The notes beneath the pieces were generated by a model. That model did not search any database and had not been told where the DNA came from. It saw only the letters and a program-made list of their open reading frames with translations. The translations under genes were made by a program, and so were the position numbers. Source: Aricia agestis (Eukaryota > Arthropoda > Insecta > Lepidoptera > Lycaenidae). Taken from it: DNA of 64,000 nucleotides. Positions 1 through 11,287 of the stretch are shown here, piece after piece; the stretch's first letter is position 1, and each line of letters begins with the position of its first letter. The stretch lies in assembly GCF_905147365.1 (NCBI RefSeq), contig NC_056425.1:11187001-11251000 (forward strand). The letters are read 5' to 3'.

Positions 1-830
1 AGGTTATCCGTGTCATACGCCATAGAAGTAGATGACACGGCTACCGTGTCACCCGCCACGTTCAAAAAGGATGTTAACGGAAAAGTTCATTGATGTTAAC
101 GGAATGCTACGTTGTTTTGAGTTGACTTCGAGTAGTTTTACTAAGTGTTAACTTGAAAATGGCAGGTAAGCGATTTTTTATTCGAATGTTGCAAACCTTA
201 TGTATGTTTCAAAGTTAGAAAATGAGTATACTAAATATAATCGGGGTTTTCGATGTAAATTATTATACGTTCGTAGATAAATTTAAACAAGTTCATTGTT
301 AAGTTTTTTAACCGACTTCCAAAAAGGAGGAGAGTTCCAGTAATAAAGCTCATAGGTACAAGACCACTTTTAACCGCAGGGAAACGTTATATTCCTATGG
401 ATAAGGAAGTTTGCGGTAACAGCTAGTTAAAAATATTTTCGAAAGAAACAACTTAGATTAAAACAAAAATCGTTAGTGGATTGGTAATACTTTGATGTCA
501 ACGCATTACGTGGAAAATTAAGACGGTTTTGTTCGGAGTAAAACCTTCTAAAGTGTAATTTAAGGGAGATACAATCGCTTTCTAAATGACACGGCTCACG
601 TGTCATATGCCACACGTTAAAAACCCATAAGACGCGGCTGCCGTGTAATCCGCTATTAATGCACCTTTAAAAAAGGTTGACGGCCCCTACGTTTTTTTAA
701 TTCACAGAATATTATGAGGCGAAGCCCTCGTTTTTTCGTTTTTTAAATGACACGGCTCACGTGTCATACGCCACACGTTAAAACATGTATGACACGGCTA
801 CCGTGTCATCCGCACTGAATCGGTTAGTAA
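1..830. repeat. Dispersed palindromic ACACGG/CCGTGT repeats
   Basis: No gene is visible. Short palindromic blocks recur: GACACGGCTACCGTGTC near 33-50 and 798-815, and GACACGGCTCACGTGTC near 588-606 and 748-767. The last two are followed by a shared tail (CGCCACACGTT, with one change) and then by another ACACGG-type block, so 586-652 and 747-815 are diverged copies of one 65-70 bp unit about 160 bp apart. The first bases of the window resemble the same unit. CACGTG inside the palindrome is an E-box by sequence, but I have no evidence of a regulatory role. Confidence 0.6.
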
Positions 831-1408
831 AATAATAATTCTGAATACAGCCCTGGATATTTGTTACGTTTCAAATAGTTATCATAGATGACGGCAGATG
901 GCGGTTTATAAGTAGTATAATAATAAAAGCTATATAACTACGGTTTTAGCTATTAAATGTGTTTAAGACTAAGTGTATAACAGTTACCAGTATTCAAGTA
1001 TGATTATTCCAATAAACTTATGCAAAATTATACGCATTTACGTCTATATTATCTTTCAAAGGTTTGGCCATCTAGTGTCAAGTAGTATAATTAACGCTGA
1101 AATCTGAAATGTTCTAGAACTTTTATATTTAAATTACATTTAAAACTATTTACAGATGCAATGTGATGTTATTTATATTAAATGAACATCTGTCTGAGTA
1201 ACTTTGACATTGTAAAACACAATACTTCATCCTAGCGTTGTTATAAACGTAGAAAACACCAATTTATTGGGAGTCTCGTTACGTGTGCACCTGACAAACG
1301 CTGAAAGTGTACTGACTTAAGCCCCGGCCACAATGATGACGTCAGGATCTAGTTGAAAATCACAGTGCACAGTTGCTTAGGCCAGCTCCTCTTCGTATGA
1401 GCTCCGTG
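831..1408. other. AT-rich intergenic DNA, nothing recognised
   Basis: No open frame, RNA gene or clear repeat structure was recognised here. It is the left flank of the Transib-like element that starts at 1414. Confidence 0.5.
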
Positions 1409-1413
1409 CGGCG

Positions 1414-2082
1414 CACAGTGTTTTAGAAATCCCCAAAATCGGACATGACTAAGTTAATGCAATGAGTCGATGGCGTCTTATATTTCAAATGCAAGAGTAG
1501 AACTACCGTGTGTGCATTTTTAAGGCGCGAATAAAAATTAGAAATTCGTAAATCTCTGGTATGAGGCGCGATTCACAAAAAATAAATATATTGTAGTGTA
1601 AAGACCATACCAAAGTATTTTTCAGTTTGGACAGAAGGTGCGGAAATCATATAGGAAAGCAGAAAAAAAAATAAAGTCTAAATATTTAAAAACATTAAAA
1701 TCTCAGGAACTAAGTACTTGAATTGTAGGAATGAAATAAAGTACAAAATTTGTGTCTCTTAATGATCAATCTAATCAACTGGGTAGCAAGTTTACAAACC
1801 CTCGTAATTAATTTAAATAAAATAATTTCGTTTTCAAGGAGTCAAAAAATGACTAATTTAAAAATTGATTTTCTCAAAACGAAGTAAAATGCGCACACGG
1901 GACTTCTACTCTTGCATTTGAAATATAAGACGCCATCGACTAATGAGTCGATGGCGTTTTATATTTCAAATGCAAGAATCATTCTTAAGAATCAAATAAA
2001 TCCCCAAAATCGGACATGACTAAGTTAATGCAATGGCATTAACTTAGTCACGTCCGATTTTGGGGATTTCTAAAACACTGTG
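1414..2082. mobile_element. Transib-like non-autonomous DNA transposon with 5-bp TSD
   Basis: The left end reads CACAGTGTTTTAGAAATCCC and the right end is its inverted copy, ending in CACTGTG at 2076-2082. The terminal inverted repeat runs for about 45 bases with few mismatches. Both ends are flanked by the identical 5-mer CGGCG (1409-1413 and 2083-2087). Termini of the form CACWRTG with a GC-rich 5-bp target duplication are known for the Transib superfamily, relatives of the RAG1 core. No transposase frame remains. The right half holds a rearranged inner copy: 1888-1960 is inverted relative to 1462-1522, and 1999-2036 repeats the left terminus in direct orientation. Superfamily assignment is inference from the ends. 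Confidence 0.8.
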
Positions 2083-2405
2083 CGGCGCCTATGTTGCGGG
2101 TGTGTACCTACTACCTACCTATTTTAAACCAAATAAAGTCTATTACCCAACATTATGCTCGTAATATTTTAAATACGATGTACACATAATATTATTATTA
2201 TAGTGTCTCCCGATCATTAGATACTATTATTAATTCATTCATTAAAATCATTGTTAAGCATGGCATGATTTTAAAACATATTTGCATGTTCTAAAATGCT
2301 AATGCTTTGCAAATATTCTAGGTACCGTGTTATCTATTGTATACAGATTACAATGTGTTTAGAAAACGCACAATACAACACATTTAAGTATATCTTGTTT
2401 GTTCT

Positions 2406-2852
2406 GTGAGTCTGAGTACACAAAATTCAGAGAAAATTGTCTATAGCCCGGTCACCGAAAACGGAGAAATTCGACCATTGACGTATCGCTGTCTCTTTCA
2501 TGCACCCGAGAAAAATGATTATATGGTTATTGAGCAGCTACTGTCGCACGCCTTTTTTTGTTGGGTAATGCATTACGCATCCCCGACAATCTGGGGATGG
2601 CCACTGGGGTATGTAGGACTCCCCAAGCCCCAAGACGGTGGAGGCCGCGTCTGGGCATACCCACTGAAACACCAACAAGTGTTCCTACTTTCCGCTCCAG
2701 GCAGAGCCACGGGATACGCGGAATACACAACTATTCGTACATCGTGCGGAAACCGTAAATTTTTTTGGGATAAAAAGTACCCTATGTCCTTTCCTGTAGC
2801 CCTAGCAGGCCACCAGAAGAAATGCAAAAGTATAGACAAACTATGGAGATAA
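2406..2852 (+). other. Open frame of unknown origin, probably repeat-derived
   Basis: A 148-codon open frame with no ATG at its beginning (it opens on GTG). I recognise no domain. The stretch around 2763-2790, reading GGGATAAAAAGTACCCTATGTCC, is the inverse of a segment found in several LEP1-like repeats of this window (for example near 61070-61090). The frame is therefore probably chance coding across repeat DNA or a decayed element, not a host gene. Confidence 0.25.
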
Positions 2853-2903
2853 ACTTAATGTGCCGTTCCGATCTTTTTTCGTTCCGAAAAATTAAATTAA
2901 AAT

Positions 2904-2952
2904 TGAAAATGCTACTTTATGACAGACAGATAGTCTGTCATAAAGTGGCATT
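2904..2952. repeat. Hairpin palindrome
   Basis: Two arms of about 22 bases, AAAATGCTACTTTATGACAG... and its inverse, flank a loop of a few bases with one mismatch. It is a small inverted repeat in intergenic DNA, and no function is visible. Confidence 0.7.
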
Positions 2953-3780
2953 TTAGTTAGATGTGTTATCATCAGTCAGTCAAGGTGTGACGACGCCAGC
3001 CCTTAGCTAGTAATATTAGTTACGTAGTAACTATTTAGTAATCTGTGATATTAGTATCCAGGATGTATACTGTACATTAATAAAAGGGTGTAATTCAAAC
3101 TTTTCATTATTTAATTTTGTTTTTTATTTACAAAAATAAGAAGACGCTTATACTAGAACGTAAAATGTAACTTAATTTTATATTAATAGGACGAAATAAC
3201 TTATTCCTAGGTGTTAATATTACAAATTTTAACTTTATTGTGAGCTTATTTTAATCTAGCTTGAACCATTATGTAACCAGGTGTTTTGAAAAAGCTTTAC
3301 AAATACTTACTCCTGTTTTTTTTCCAGAGGTTAAAAAAGTATGTGTATCTGTATTAACCTACATATATTTTGTTGTAGCTATATTTTTGTGTCTATCATT
3401 TAGGACGATTTAAAAACATTGAAAGAGCTAACGACTATAAATAGATTTTAGACTTTAAAGCGTATTTTTTCGTATTTTCGTTTTGGCAAGATTATAAACT
3501 GTATGTCTATATTATATCTGTCCAGCAGCTTAAATTTGTTCCAATTTTCAACTTAAAAAACTAATGATATGCTTTTCTAAAAAAAAAATCACACTCAGTA
3601 CCTCATCTGAAAAAGTGAAATAAGTCTTTCAAACCCATTTCTAAAACTTTTAGCTACTAAATGAAATAATACTAACTGAGAATTCACAAAATTCCTCTAC
3701 AGCCACTCTGACTATTCCATAGTCTCTGGTCCTCTTTACTCTGTGGTGTGCTCTATGCCCGTCTCTATATTCTCTGTATG
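2953..3780. other. 3' flank of CNOT11, no other gene seen
   Basis: AT-rich DNA downstream of the CNOT11 stop codon. Candidate AATAAA signals on the minus strand lie only distally (TTTATT on the plus strand near 3122 and 3235), so the 3' UTR may be about 550-660 bases. No repeat family was recognised. Confidence 0.4.
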
Positions 3781-6700
3781 CTACTCTTTGGTCTCCTTAT
3801 GTGTGACATCCCCAGAGTCAAGCTGTTTGAGCAAGCGGAACAGCGCAGCAGCTTCCCGTATACGACTGAACTCTACGCAGAATGCTTCGACCTCTATGAA
3901 TAGTTCCTGAAAAAAAAAGTTTATTAACTTCTAATATCACTTAGTACTAATAAAAAAAGTCACTTAATGCATACTCTTTTGTCTATCGAAGCCTTGTCCA
4001 ATATATCAAGGACAAAACGTCGTATAGACTATAGCTTATACATTGTTTAAGCAGACTCCCCGGAGATAGTGGCAAAGGCAAAGCAGTCTTCCCAGAGAAA
4101 GCAACAAAGGCAAAGCAGTCTCCCCAGAGAAAGTGACAAAGGCAAAGCAGTCTCCCCAGAGAATGTGACAAAGGCAAATCAGTCTCCCCAGAGCAAGTGG
4201 CAAAGGCAAAGCAGACTCCCCGGAGAATGTGACAAAGGCAAAGCAGTCTCCCCAGAGAAAGTGACAAAGGCAAAGCAGTCTCCCCAGAGAAAGTGACAAA
4301 GGCAAAGCAGTCTCCCTAGAGAAAGTGACAAAGGCAAAGCAGTCTCCACAAAGAAAGTGACAAAGGCAAAGCAGTCTCCCCAGAGAAAGCGACAAGACTT
4401 TCCCTCACAAACTGTCGACCCACCTTGACATTAATGATCTTGTTCCTGATGAGCGACTGCAGGAACACGCACACAAGCCGCACGAGGCGGTTCTGCATGT
4501 AGCGGTCGCGGATCGTCTCGCAGGTGCTGATGCAGTTGCTGATGTAGAGGTGCACAAACTCGACAGGCAGGTCTACTGATGTCGTCAACCTGTAAGGGAG
4601 GAGACAGGTTGTTTTAGGATCAAAGCGCAGGTAAGTTGCAATAACAAAGGCCAGCTTATAATAACCAAGCCAAACCGCTCGGTTGCGCGGACGCATATAA
4701 ATCGAGGCTTAAACAACCATCGTTTAAAGCTGATCGCACATTTTTCAGCACCGTACGTGCCGTACGCGCCGCATAGTACACGAAATGTGGCGCGTACGGT
4801 GCGTGCCTTCTGAATCACAAGGCACGCGTCGTCAGAAGTAATGATAAATGTGCGATTACATTTAGGGTCAAAGTGAGGGTGAATAGTTGTAATTACATTG
4901 GTACAGTGCGCTACAGGTCTACAAGGATGTTAGGGCAAGTGGCCAAAATAAGAACTAAGGCCGTCATATCGTGGTATCACTTGAAAAACAGCTGTTTCAC
5001 ACCCACGCCCTTATTTCATTGTCATCACAGCATTTTGAATGTAGCTGAATATGAAATTAATAGTGTAATTTGATATAGAACTGTCACATATCCAAGCCCC
5101 ATAACAATGTCATCTTCACGCATGGGCGTAGCGAGGTACGGGCAGGGGGTCGTTAATGCTCACGAGTTTCATACCCAAACGTGGAGTGAAGAGTTGCGGG
5201 GTGAGCTAGGGGAAGGAATTCAATCCCAGTTCGTTTGCTCATATTTTGTTAATTCGATCGAATTTGGGATTTTCCTCCCCCCCCCCCCCCCTTCTATGTA
5301 GAATCCTGGCTACGCCCATGTCTTCACGTCAAAATATCATTGTAGGTCTGTAACATTTCGTCAAAATTTATCAACGTAATTATTATCAATTGTACTGAAC
5401 TATTGACTTCTTCTAGTCATAAAGGCTCGCAAGATCACTGACAGCAGTCTAAAGGTGCCGCGGCCGGTCGGCAGCGATGACATGAAGCAACCACAGACGA
5501 CGTGACGTCGCGACACTACTGGTTTCTATGTAACTTGTACCTACCTTTACTCCTGAAACTTGAAACTGTTACGACTTTTATTTACGAGTCTGATTAGTTC
5601 CAAATTGAGCCGCAGCACGATCGTGCGCTACTATAGCTGTCAGAAGTGGGAACAGCTGTTGAGATTAAGCTGATTCGATTTCTCGATTCTGATCCTGTAG
5701 GGAGTAAGACAGCTGTTTGGCCGGCTGTAATACTGACTGACCTGTTGACAACCTCCATGGAGTGCAGCGACATCTCCATGTTGACCAGCACGGAGAAGTA
5801 CTCGGTGATGTGCTGCGAGTTAATCAGCTTCAGCAGCACCGATATAGCCACCATCGGATTGTTCTCCACCAGGTCAGGCAACTGGTATTAGAAAACAAAA
5901 TTGAGAAAGCTGTTAACATATTATTGTGTGTGATGAAATGTAAGTAAGGCATGGATAGCGTACCAAAGTTACATTATAGTCTTCAATCGATTTTTACTAT
6001 TAATTAAAATCATAACCATATATTATAAAGGAATTACCTAATTACCTAATAATAAATAATTCTTCTGCATGGTAGTATTACTTTCACTCTGCTTGCTGCC
6101 ACCAGATGGCGATATCATACTTTGTCCTACTCTTATTATGATTAAGGAGAAAAACAGCCCTCTTTAAATGAACTACAAACAATTTGTGTCAATAACGCCA
6201 AAATGTGCTATTGGTAAACTGTTTTTTCTTCCAGTTTTACGAGGTTTTATAACAAAAATGCCCATCAGCTCAGCGCCGACTTCAGAGAGGTTTGGTGTCC
6301 TTGTCTCTCTCTCACCTGGTATGGCGTGACGCCGATCTCGTACACGAGGTCCGGCTGCGCGTCTAGCAGCGCCAGCAATCGCGTCTGTTGCGGCACACTC
6401 AGCGCCGACTTCAGGGCGGTCTGCGTAAGCTCACGAGCTTCAGCGCATTTGCCGTCTTTGTCTTCTGACTTCTTATCGTCTGCCTTCTCTTTCTTATCCT
6501 CCTAATCAGTAAGAAAAATAGTGTTAATTTAATTTTTTTTTGGCATACTTAACATTTCAGACTGTTATTTAAGCTATAAAAAGTTTATAGCATTTATAGT
6601 AAGTTGTGTCTTCAGTCAGCAGTCTGCTTATCTAAGAGCTGACATGAACTGGTTTGTTTAGACAGCAAAGCTCCATCAGCTCCATCACAATCAGCCTCAC

Positions 6701-8521
6701 GATCCTGCATCGTACTATCAAAGTTTCTGAGAACGGCAAGATATACACAACGTCTGATATTACGTCAGTGGATTCGGCCTGATCGAGAATGCTATGTCGC
6801 TCGGTCAGAAGATCTTACTTTTCGACCGCCACTCACATCAAAAATCAAATTTGATTTGACGGATAAAGTATTTACCTTCACTTTGATCTCTTTTTGTTGG
6901 CTTCTTCGATCAGTCTTCTCCTGTGCCTTGATACCGGTGAGTCCTTCAATATCAGTGTCGTACATGGGTATGTATTCACCTCTGTTTGCCAGATTTTTCC
7001 ATACTGCCTAAAACATTTTAGTAAATTACCTAAATTTGAACAAGTTTAGATATCCATATTTGACACATTGCAATAGTCTCCCTTCCCTTCAATGAAACCG
7101 GCCACCGTCACCGAAACTGATGTGGGAGCTATTATGACTACTGTGTGACATGTGTGGATAAAAATTTATCTACATACACAAAACAAAAAACTGGTACTGT
7201 CCCAACAATTGATACAAGACAGTGAAATCTAACCTCATCAGTGAAAGATATTTCTGTAGGGTCCAGCAGGAATGTTGGTGGTGGTATGGGCCCAGATGGC
7301 TTGAGCGTACGATGTAATGGCATGTATTCATTAGACATAAGAGCTTCTAACAGCTCCTTCATTGCCATTCTGTTTGGTGGACTCCTAAAGAAGATATTAA
7401 ATATTAATGAAGAAAAAGTCACTACATTCTTGTTACTTTTGCTACTATAACTTTCTAGGTATAGTGTCAGAACAGGAACTTTGTTTTTGATTCTGCATGT
7501 AGTCACAAGCAATATAACAAATAATTCTAGTAGAAAATAAACATACATAGATTTGTACATAACTCTCAAGCATTATACAGATTTGTATATTATGCACTTT
7601 AATACTATAACATAGTAATCTAGGTTAGAGTAATCAATGCAAAATAATACCCATAAACAAATAAAAAAATTACCCATCACTCAAAGGAACCAATGCTGGG
7701 GCATTAGCCCGAGCTATTGAACTGACATCTGTAGATCTGTCAGCGATGAGTGCTTGGAGGGATGAGTAGTCAAACTCCAAGTCCTTTGCGGGCGCTTCAG
7801 TCAGCATCACCTGTTTTGCAGACTTCTTCATAACCTGAAATAATTATATTAAAGATATAAATGACTTACCAGCAAAAACAGTTCTAAAGCAAAAAGTTAC
7901 TGTTACATCTCTAACTTCCTTACTGAAAATTTTTTACTTTGAGAATACAAAGATTTAACTTGCACAAAAAGTCTTTATGTAGTGGTTGTTTTTATGAATA
8001 CTATACACTTACATCTTTGATATTTGTTGGAACAAAATTGTGTAATTGCCCAATGAAAAGTCTTTCCTGCGGCGCAAGCGGTAGTAAGCCAGGTTTACCC
8101 TCTAACAAATGCAGAAATAAGGCGCTAAATGGATTATCAACTTTGTAAAAGTCAAATATTAATGCCAGTGCCACTACACGCTGTCCCGGCAATGTTAAGT
8201 CACCACCAGTGATTAATGACGATAAAAGGAGGCATACTGTAACGAATAAGATATAGAATAATAAGAATTAGAATGTTGTACACCTGCTAATTCTAAATGT
8301 GGTTAACAGCTTAATACTAACAGTTGAAAGTATCCGACTTCGGGAATCTTTTCTGTACTTGAGCACATATTGATTCTAGAGTTTGTGAGTCTACCGTCTG
8401 CTCTGAAAATAAACTGTACAACAAACATTAGTTTTGGTACGATTTGAAACAAGCACACCAATACAATCATAACATACTCCAAAATATATTTGCTGTTTTC
8501 GTTGATTAATTGCTGCGACAT
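3781..8521 (-). CDS. CNOT11: CCR4-NOT transcription complex subunit 11
   Basis: CNOT11 pairs with CNOT10 in the CCR4-NOT deadenylase complex, which shortens mRNA poly(A) tails. Exons on the minus strand: about 8521-8475 (tentative), 8400-8322, 8236-8013, 7834-7674, 7384-7234, 7007-6876, 6501-6316, 5881-5742, 4589-4424 and 3906-3781 (stop TAG). From exon 2 on the phases join without error, giving 454 residues plus about 16 from exon 1; human CNOT11 has 510. Diagnostic blocks are LPDLVENNPMVAISVLLKL, ITEYFSVLVNMEMSLHSMEV, FVHLYISNCISTCE and NRLVRLVCVFLQSLIRNKII, which form the conserved C-terminal CNOT11 domain. The N-terminal half carries FPKSDTFNL and NPFSALFLHLL, as in the family. Exon 6 to exon 7 is a charged Lys/Glu/Asp linker. 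The donor of exon 1 is unclear, because only weak GT sites give the right phase, so the start is uncertain. Confidence 0.95.
4056..4395. repeat. 32-bp minisatellite in the last CNOT11 intron
   Basis: About ten and a half tandem copies of a 32-base unit whose core reads GACAAAGGCAAAGCAGTCTC, followed by CCCAGAGAAAGT. Copies differ at a few positions (GGAG for AGAG, TGGC for TGAC). The array lies between exon 9 (4589-4424) and exon 10 (3906-3781), starting only about 30 bases past the exon 9 donor. A 32-base period changes frame at each copy, so open frames across it are incidental. Confidence 0.92.
4733..4856. repeat. Imperfect palindromic element in CNOT11 intron 8
   Basis: The outer arms TCGCACATTT and AAATGTGCGA flank an inner GC-rich imperfect inverted repeat (GTACGCGCC ... 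GGCGCGTAC). The overall form is that of a small MITE. No target duplication could be fixed. Confidence 0.5.
5122..5324. repeat. Repeat with inverted ends GGCGTAGC
   Basis: The segment begins CATGGGCGTAGCGAGG and ends CCTGGCTACGCCCATG, so its ends are inverted copies about 200 bp apart. A run of about 17 C lies near 5275-5291. A fragment of the same end (CTGGGTACGCCCATGG) lies at about 28219-28235 in the Nedd4 gene. It is probably a non-autonomous transposon in CNOT11 intron 8. Confidence 0.55.
6690..6835 (+). repeat. Degenerate relative of the TRIM LTR
   Basis: Parts of this intron 6 segment (CTGCATCGTACTATCAAAG, ACGGCAAGATATACACAACG, CGGCCTGATCGAGAATGCT) match the inverse complement of the 172-bp terminal repeat at 49830-50001 with many substitutions. 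It looks like an old solo LTR or fragment of the same family in the CNOT11 gene. Confidence 0.55.
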
Positions 8522-10200
8522 TTTGGCTATGAACTAATGTTAAAGTGTAAGCATGAAAGGTTTTTGTGAATATTATATTATTTAATATAAGTTTAAATTC
8601 ATTATTTTTCTTTTTCTTGTATTTATTTCCTAATTTCTTGACGTTCGAAACACGAAGTGACATATATCTGACAGAAAAATGACATTGACATACGGCATAC
8701 CATAAAGTACTCTGTGCAGCATACCCTTCCACACTTATACTTAATATCATCTTAATATTATATACCAAAGAGAATGTCATATACTACGTAAATATATACT
8801 GTCGTATTATAGGTTTATGCATAGACATAATATAATGCTACGATGGGTTTATGCTTCCACATGTAAACTCCTTGCCCTTCCATAGACATTTTTTTTTAAT
8901 TCGTCCCGGTCGGAACAGGCAAAGGGAGCGTTGCCCATACAGCCATTTGTATGTTTTCTCCATGTTTTCTCTATAAGTTAATGAATGATAGTGAAGGCCG
9001 AAGCCATGCCAAAGCCAATTCTTCTTATTATCCTGTTCTGAAATACCTTCCATAGCAAAAGCTTCCGAGCTTGGCATGATTCAGATTTCTATGGGTGTAA
9101 AACACGTATAAAACGAGGCATTTCATCACTTTTTGAAAGTCGTAGAAAGAACGAAGAAACTACGTTGCCACCAGTTCGGGAACTACCCCGCCTGCGCCGC
9201 ATATAAACTGCATAGTGCATTTATCTTATCCCATTTTATCATATAATATGTTACCATATCGTAGCTTAGGTTAACTAAGATTGGAAGATTTTACCTCATT
9301 AGCAATAAGTTAAACAAGCAACAGAAATTATGGGTTTTATCTTATAAGTATACAACGCTGTGGGATCTATGGGTATAGTTAAATAATAAACAATATTTTG
9401 TAATTCCACAATCCACACTGATCGGAAAAGGAAAGGTCAAGGCTTCATCATCATCATATCAGCCTATAGTCGTCCAGTGCTGGACATAGGCCTCTGGCTA
9501 GGCTAGGCTTAGTTTCAGGCCCATGTTGGATGCGAGTAGCAGGAGATCGGTCATCTTGGCGTTCATTGAGAGAGTCCAAGGCTTAGGGCGGATCAATTAT
9601 TAATGCATTTCGACAAAAAACTTCATAAGGAATTAAAATAATCTTTGACGACGGCGAAGGCTCGACATTTTGGGTTAAGTCAACAATGTTATCTCGAGGC
9701 CGGTTATGAACAAAAAATACTACATCGCGATAGTTAACTAACCACTGTACTACCTACAAATGTTTATATTGCTCGCCAGTCCAATTAAAATTATACTACA
9801 GTCATGTGCGTTATTCTTCATGACGACTAAAAAATGGCAATACTTAATATTCTACCAAGGCCGATAACGCACCTGCAGCTTTTCTAAAATATTACGAGTA
9901 TCCATGGGCGATGCGGTAGTTGCTTTCCATCAGGTTACCCGTTTGCTCGTTTGCCCCCTAATTTTTTGAAAAAGTAAACAAAAAATTTATTGTAAATATA
10001 CCCTCATAGCTCCTCATTATTAATACATATAATTGTACATAATATTATAATAGCGACACTATGATAATAATTGTTGCAATATCCTTGAGCGGTAGGAGCA
10101 ATGATGGAAACTCTATAAAAGTCAATGGGTGGGAGCGTTAATCATGATGTGATCAGCAGTCATCTGACAACTCGTTTACCAGTCACCAACTTCCATAATA
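8522..10200. other. Intergenic DNA between CNOT11 and Nedd4, no gene seen
   Basis: The presumed CNOT11 promoter lies just after 8521. No TATA box or other motif could be called with confidence. Around 9450-9590 there is a fragment (GTCCAGTGCTGGACATAGGC) of a repeat that I recall as common in Lepidoptera. At 9885-9963 there is a decayed 3' end of the CATCAGGTGACCCGTTTGCTCG family described at 36107. Confidence 0.5.
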
Positions 10201-10201
10201 G

Positions 10202-10236
10202 CACAGTATAGCAATATGACATATTGCTATACTGTG
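10202..10236. repeat. Perfect 16-bp stem hairpin
   Basis: CACAGTATAGCAATAT and its exact inverse complement are separated by three bases. It lies about ten bases before the MITE at 10246. Confidence 0.85.
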
Positions 10237-10245
10237 ATAATAGCC

Positions 10246-10492
10246 TAAGACCCAATTTCACCAACCTCTGTTTGTTAAATCCTAACAAGGCATTACTTAA
10301 TGTCTTTGAAAGTTGTTATTTTGACTCATATAACAGCCTGTTAAATATTTAACGGACCTCCACAGCAGGAATTAAATTTAACACCGTGTTAGGTGATTTA
10401 ACATGACATTAGGGCATGGTGGAACGCTCGATAGCTCTAACAGGCCATTAACTGATTTAACAAGCCATTATTGATGATGAAACTGGGTCTTA
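10246..10492. mobile_element. MITE with TAAGACCCA(G)TTTCA ends
   Basis: The left end reads TAAGACCCAATTTCACCAAC and the right end GATGAAACTGGGTCTTA, giving inverted ends of about 15 bases. TA at each edge may be a target duplication. Inside are repeats of TTAAC/GTTAA. A second copy, split by extra DNA, lies at 57164-57976. A related half end lies near 10686 and another near 61380-61425. Confidence 0.75.
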
Positions 10493-10496
10493 GTGT

Positions 10497-10680
10497 CTAA
10501 ACACACTAGGCTGAATTACGCCGGCGTAGTTTTCGCCGCAATTGTCAAAAGCATACAAAACGCGACGTAATATATAGTGTGTCACCCCTCGTATTCGGCC
10601 CGTATTTTGTATGCAAGTTAAACGCGGCGTAAACGCGGCTGAATTTACCGCGCCGGCGTAATTCAGCCTAGTGTGTTTAG
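10497..10680. mobile_element. MITE with 30-bp TIR
   Basis: The termini CTAAACACACTAGGCTGAAT (continuing ACGCCGGCG) are exact inverted repeats about 184 bp apart. The middle is GC-rich (ACGCGGCGT-like words). It sits almost end to end with the MITE at 10246-10492. Confidence 0.8.
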
Positions 10681-11287
10681 AGCCTTAGGCCCAATTTCAC
10701 CAACGACTGTTAAAGTTAATGTTACCTCTAAAGTTTTTCACAGGAATGGAAGTGAAGACTTCATGACCTTTTAACAACCTGTTGGTGACCTCTCCTCACC
10801 TCAATAGATCCATTGCAATCCTATTAAACAAAACTTATATTCTAGATTTTTTTAATCCTTCTTGGCTCTGCAAAACTATGAGTAAGTATAACAGAAATGA
10901 AATGAGGATACTTCAAACATTCAAATAGCATTTCATTTTCTGGCGCAGTTGTCCTCGGTGGTCCTCGTTTTATTCGTTTGTAGTTAGCGTAAAGGCTAGA
11001 ACGAGGTCTGCAGTTATAAAAAAAATATTTCAATGACTGATACCGTTATCTCGAAAATTAACACGAACAAAAGCAAATAAACTCTTGTATGACGCGACCA
11101 AAAAGAAGTTATCACTAGAATGTTAATTTCATACGGTCTCTTTATCTATTTCTTACTGATAACGCCAGTCATATGGCACTGGTCCGCCATTTTACTTGTT
11201 TTTCGCGCTTTTGTTAATTCTAAGAAATAACGAAAGGAAAAAAATATTAAGTGATGGTGTGGTGGTATGGTTTTGTGAAACTACGTT

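Noticed and set aside
2406..2852. A 148-codon open frame as a new gene
   Set aside because: No ATG, no domain, and its 3' part matches LEP1-like repeat sequence seen elsewhere in the window.
4036..4395. Long open frames on both strands with repeated LPLSLSLGRLLCLCHFL-type words
   Set aside because: They lie in the 32-bp minisatellite inside a CNOT11 intron; the 32-base period cycles through all frames and produces repeats of unrelated peptides.
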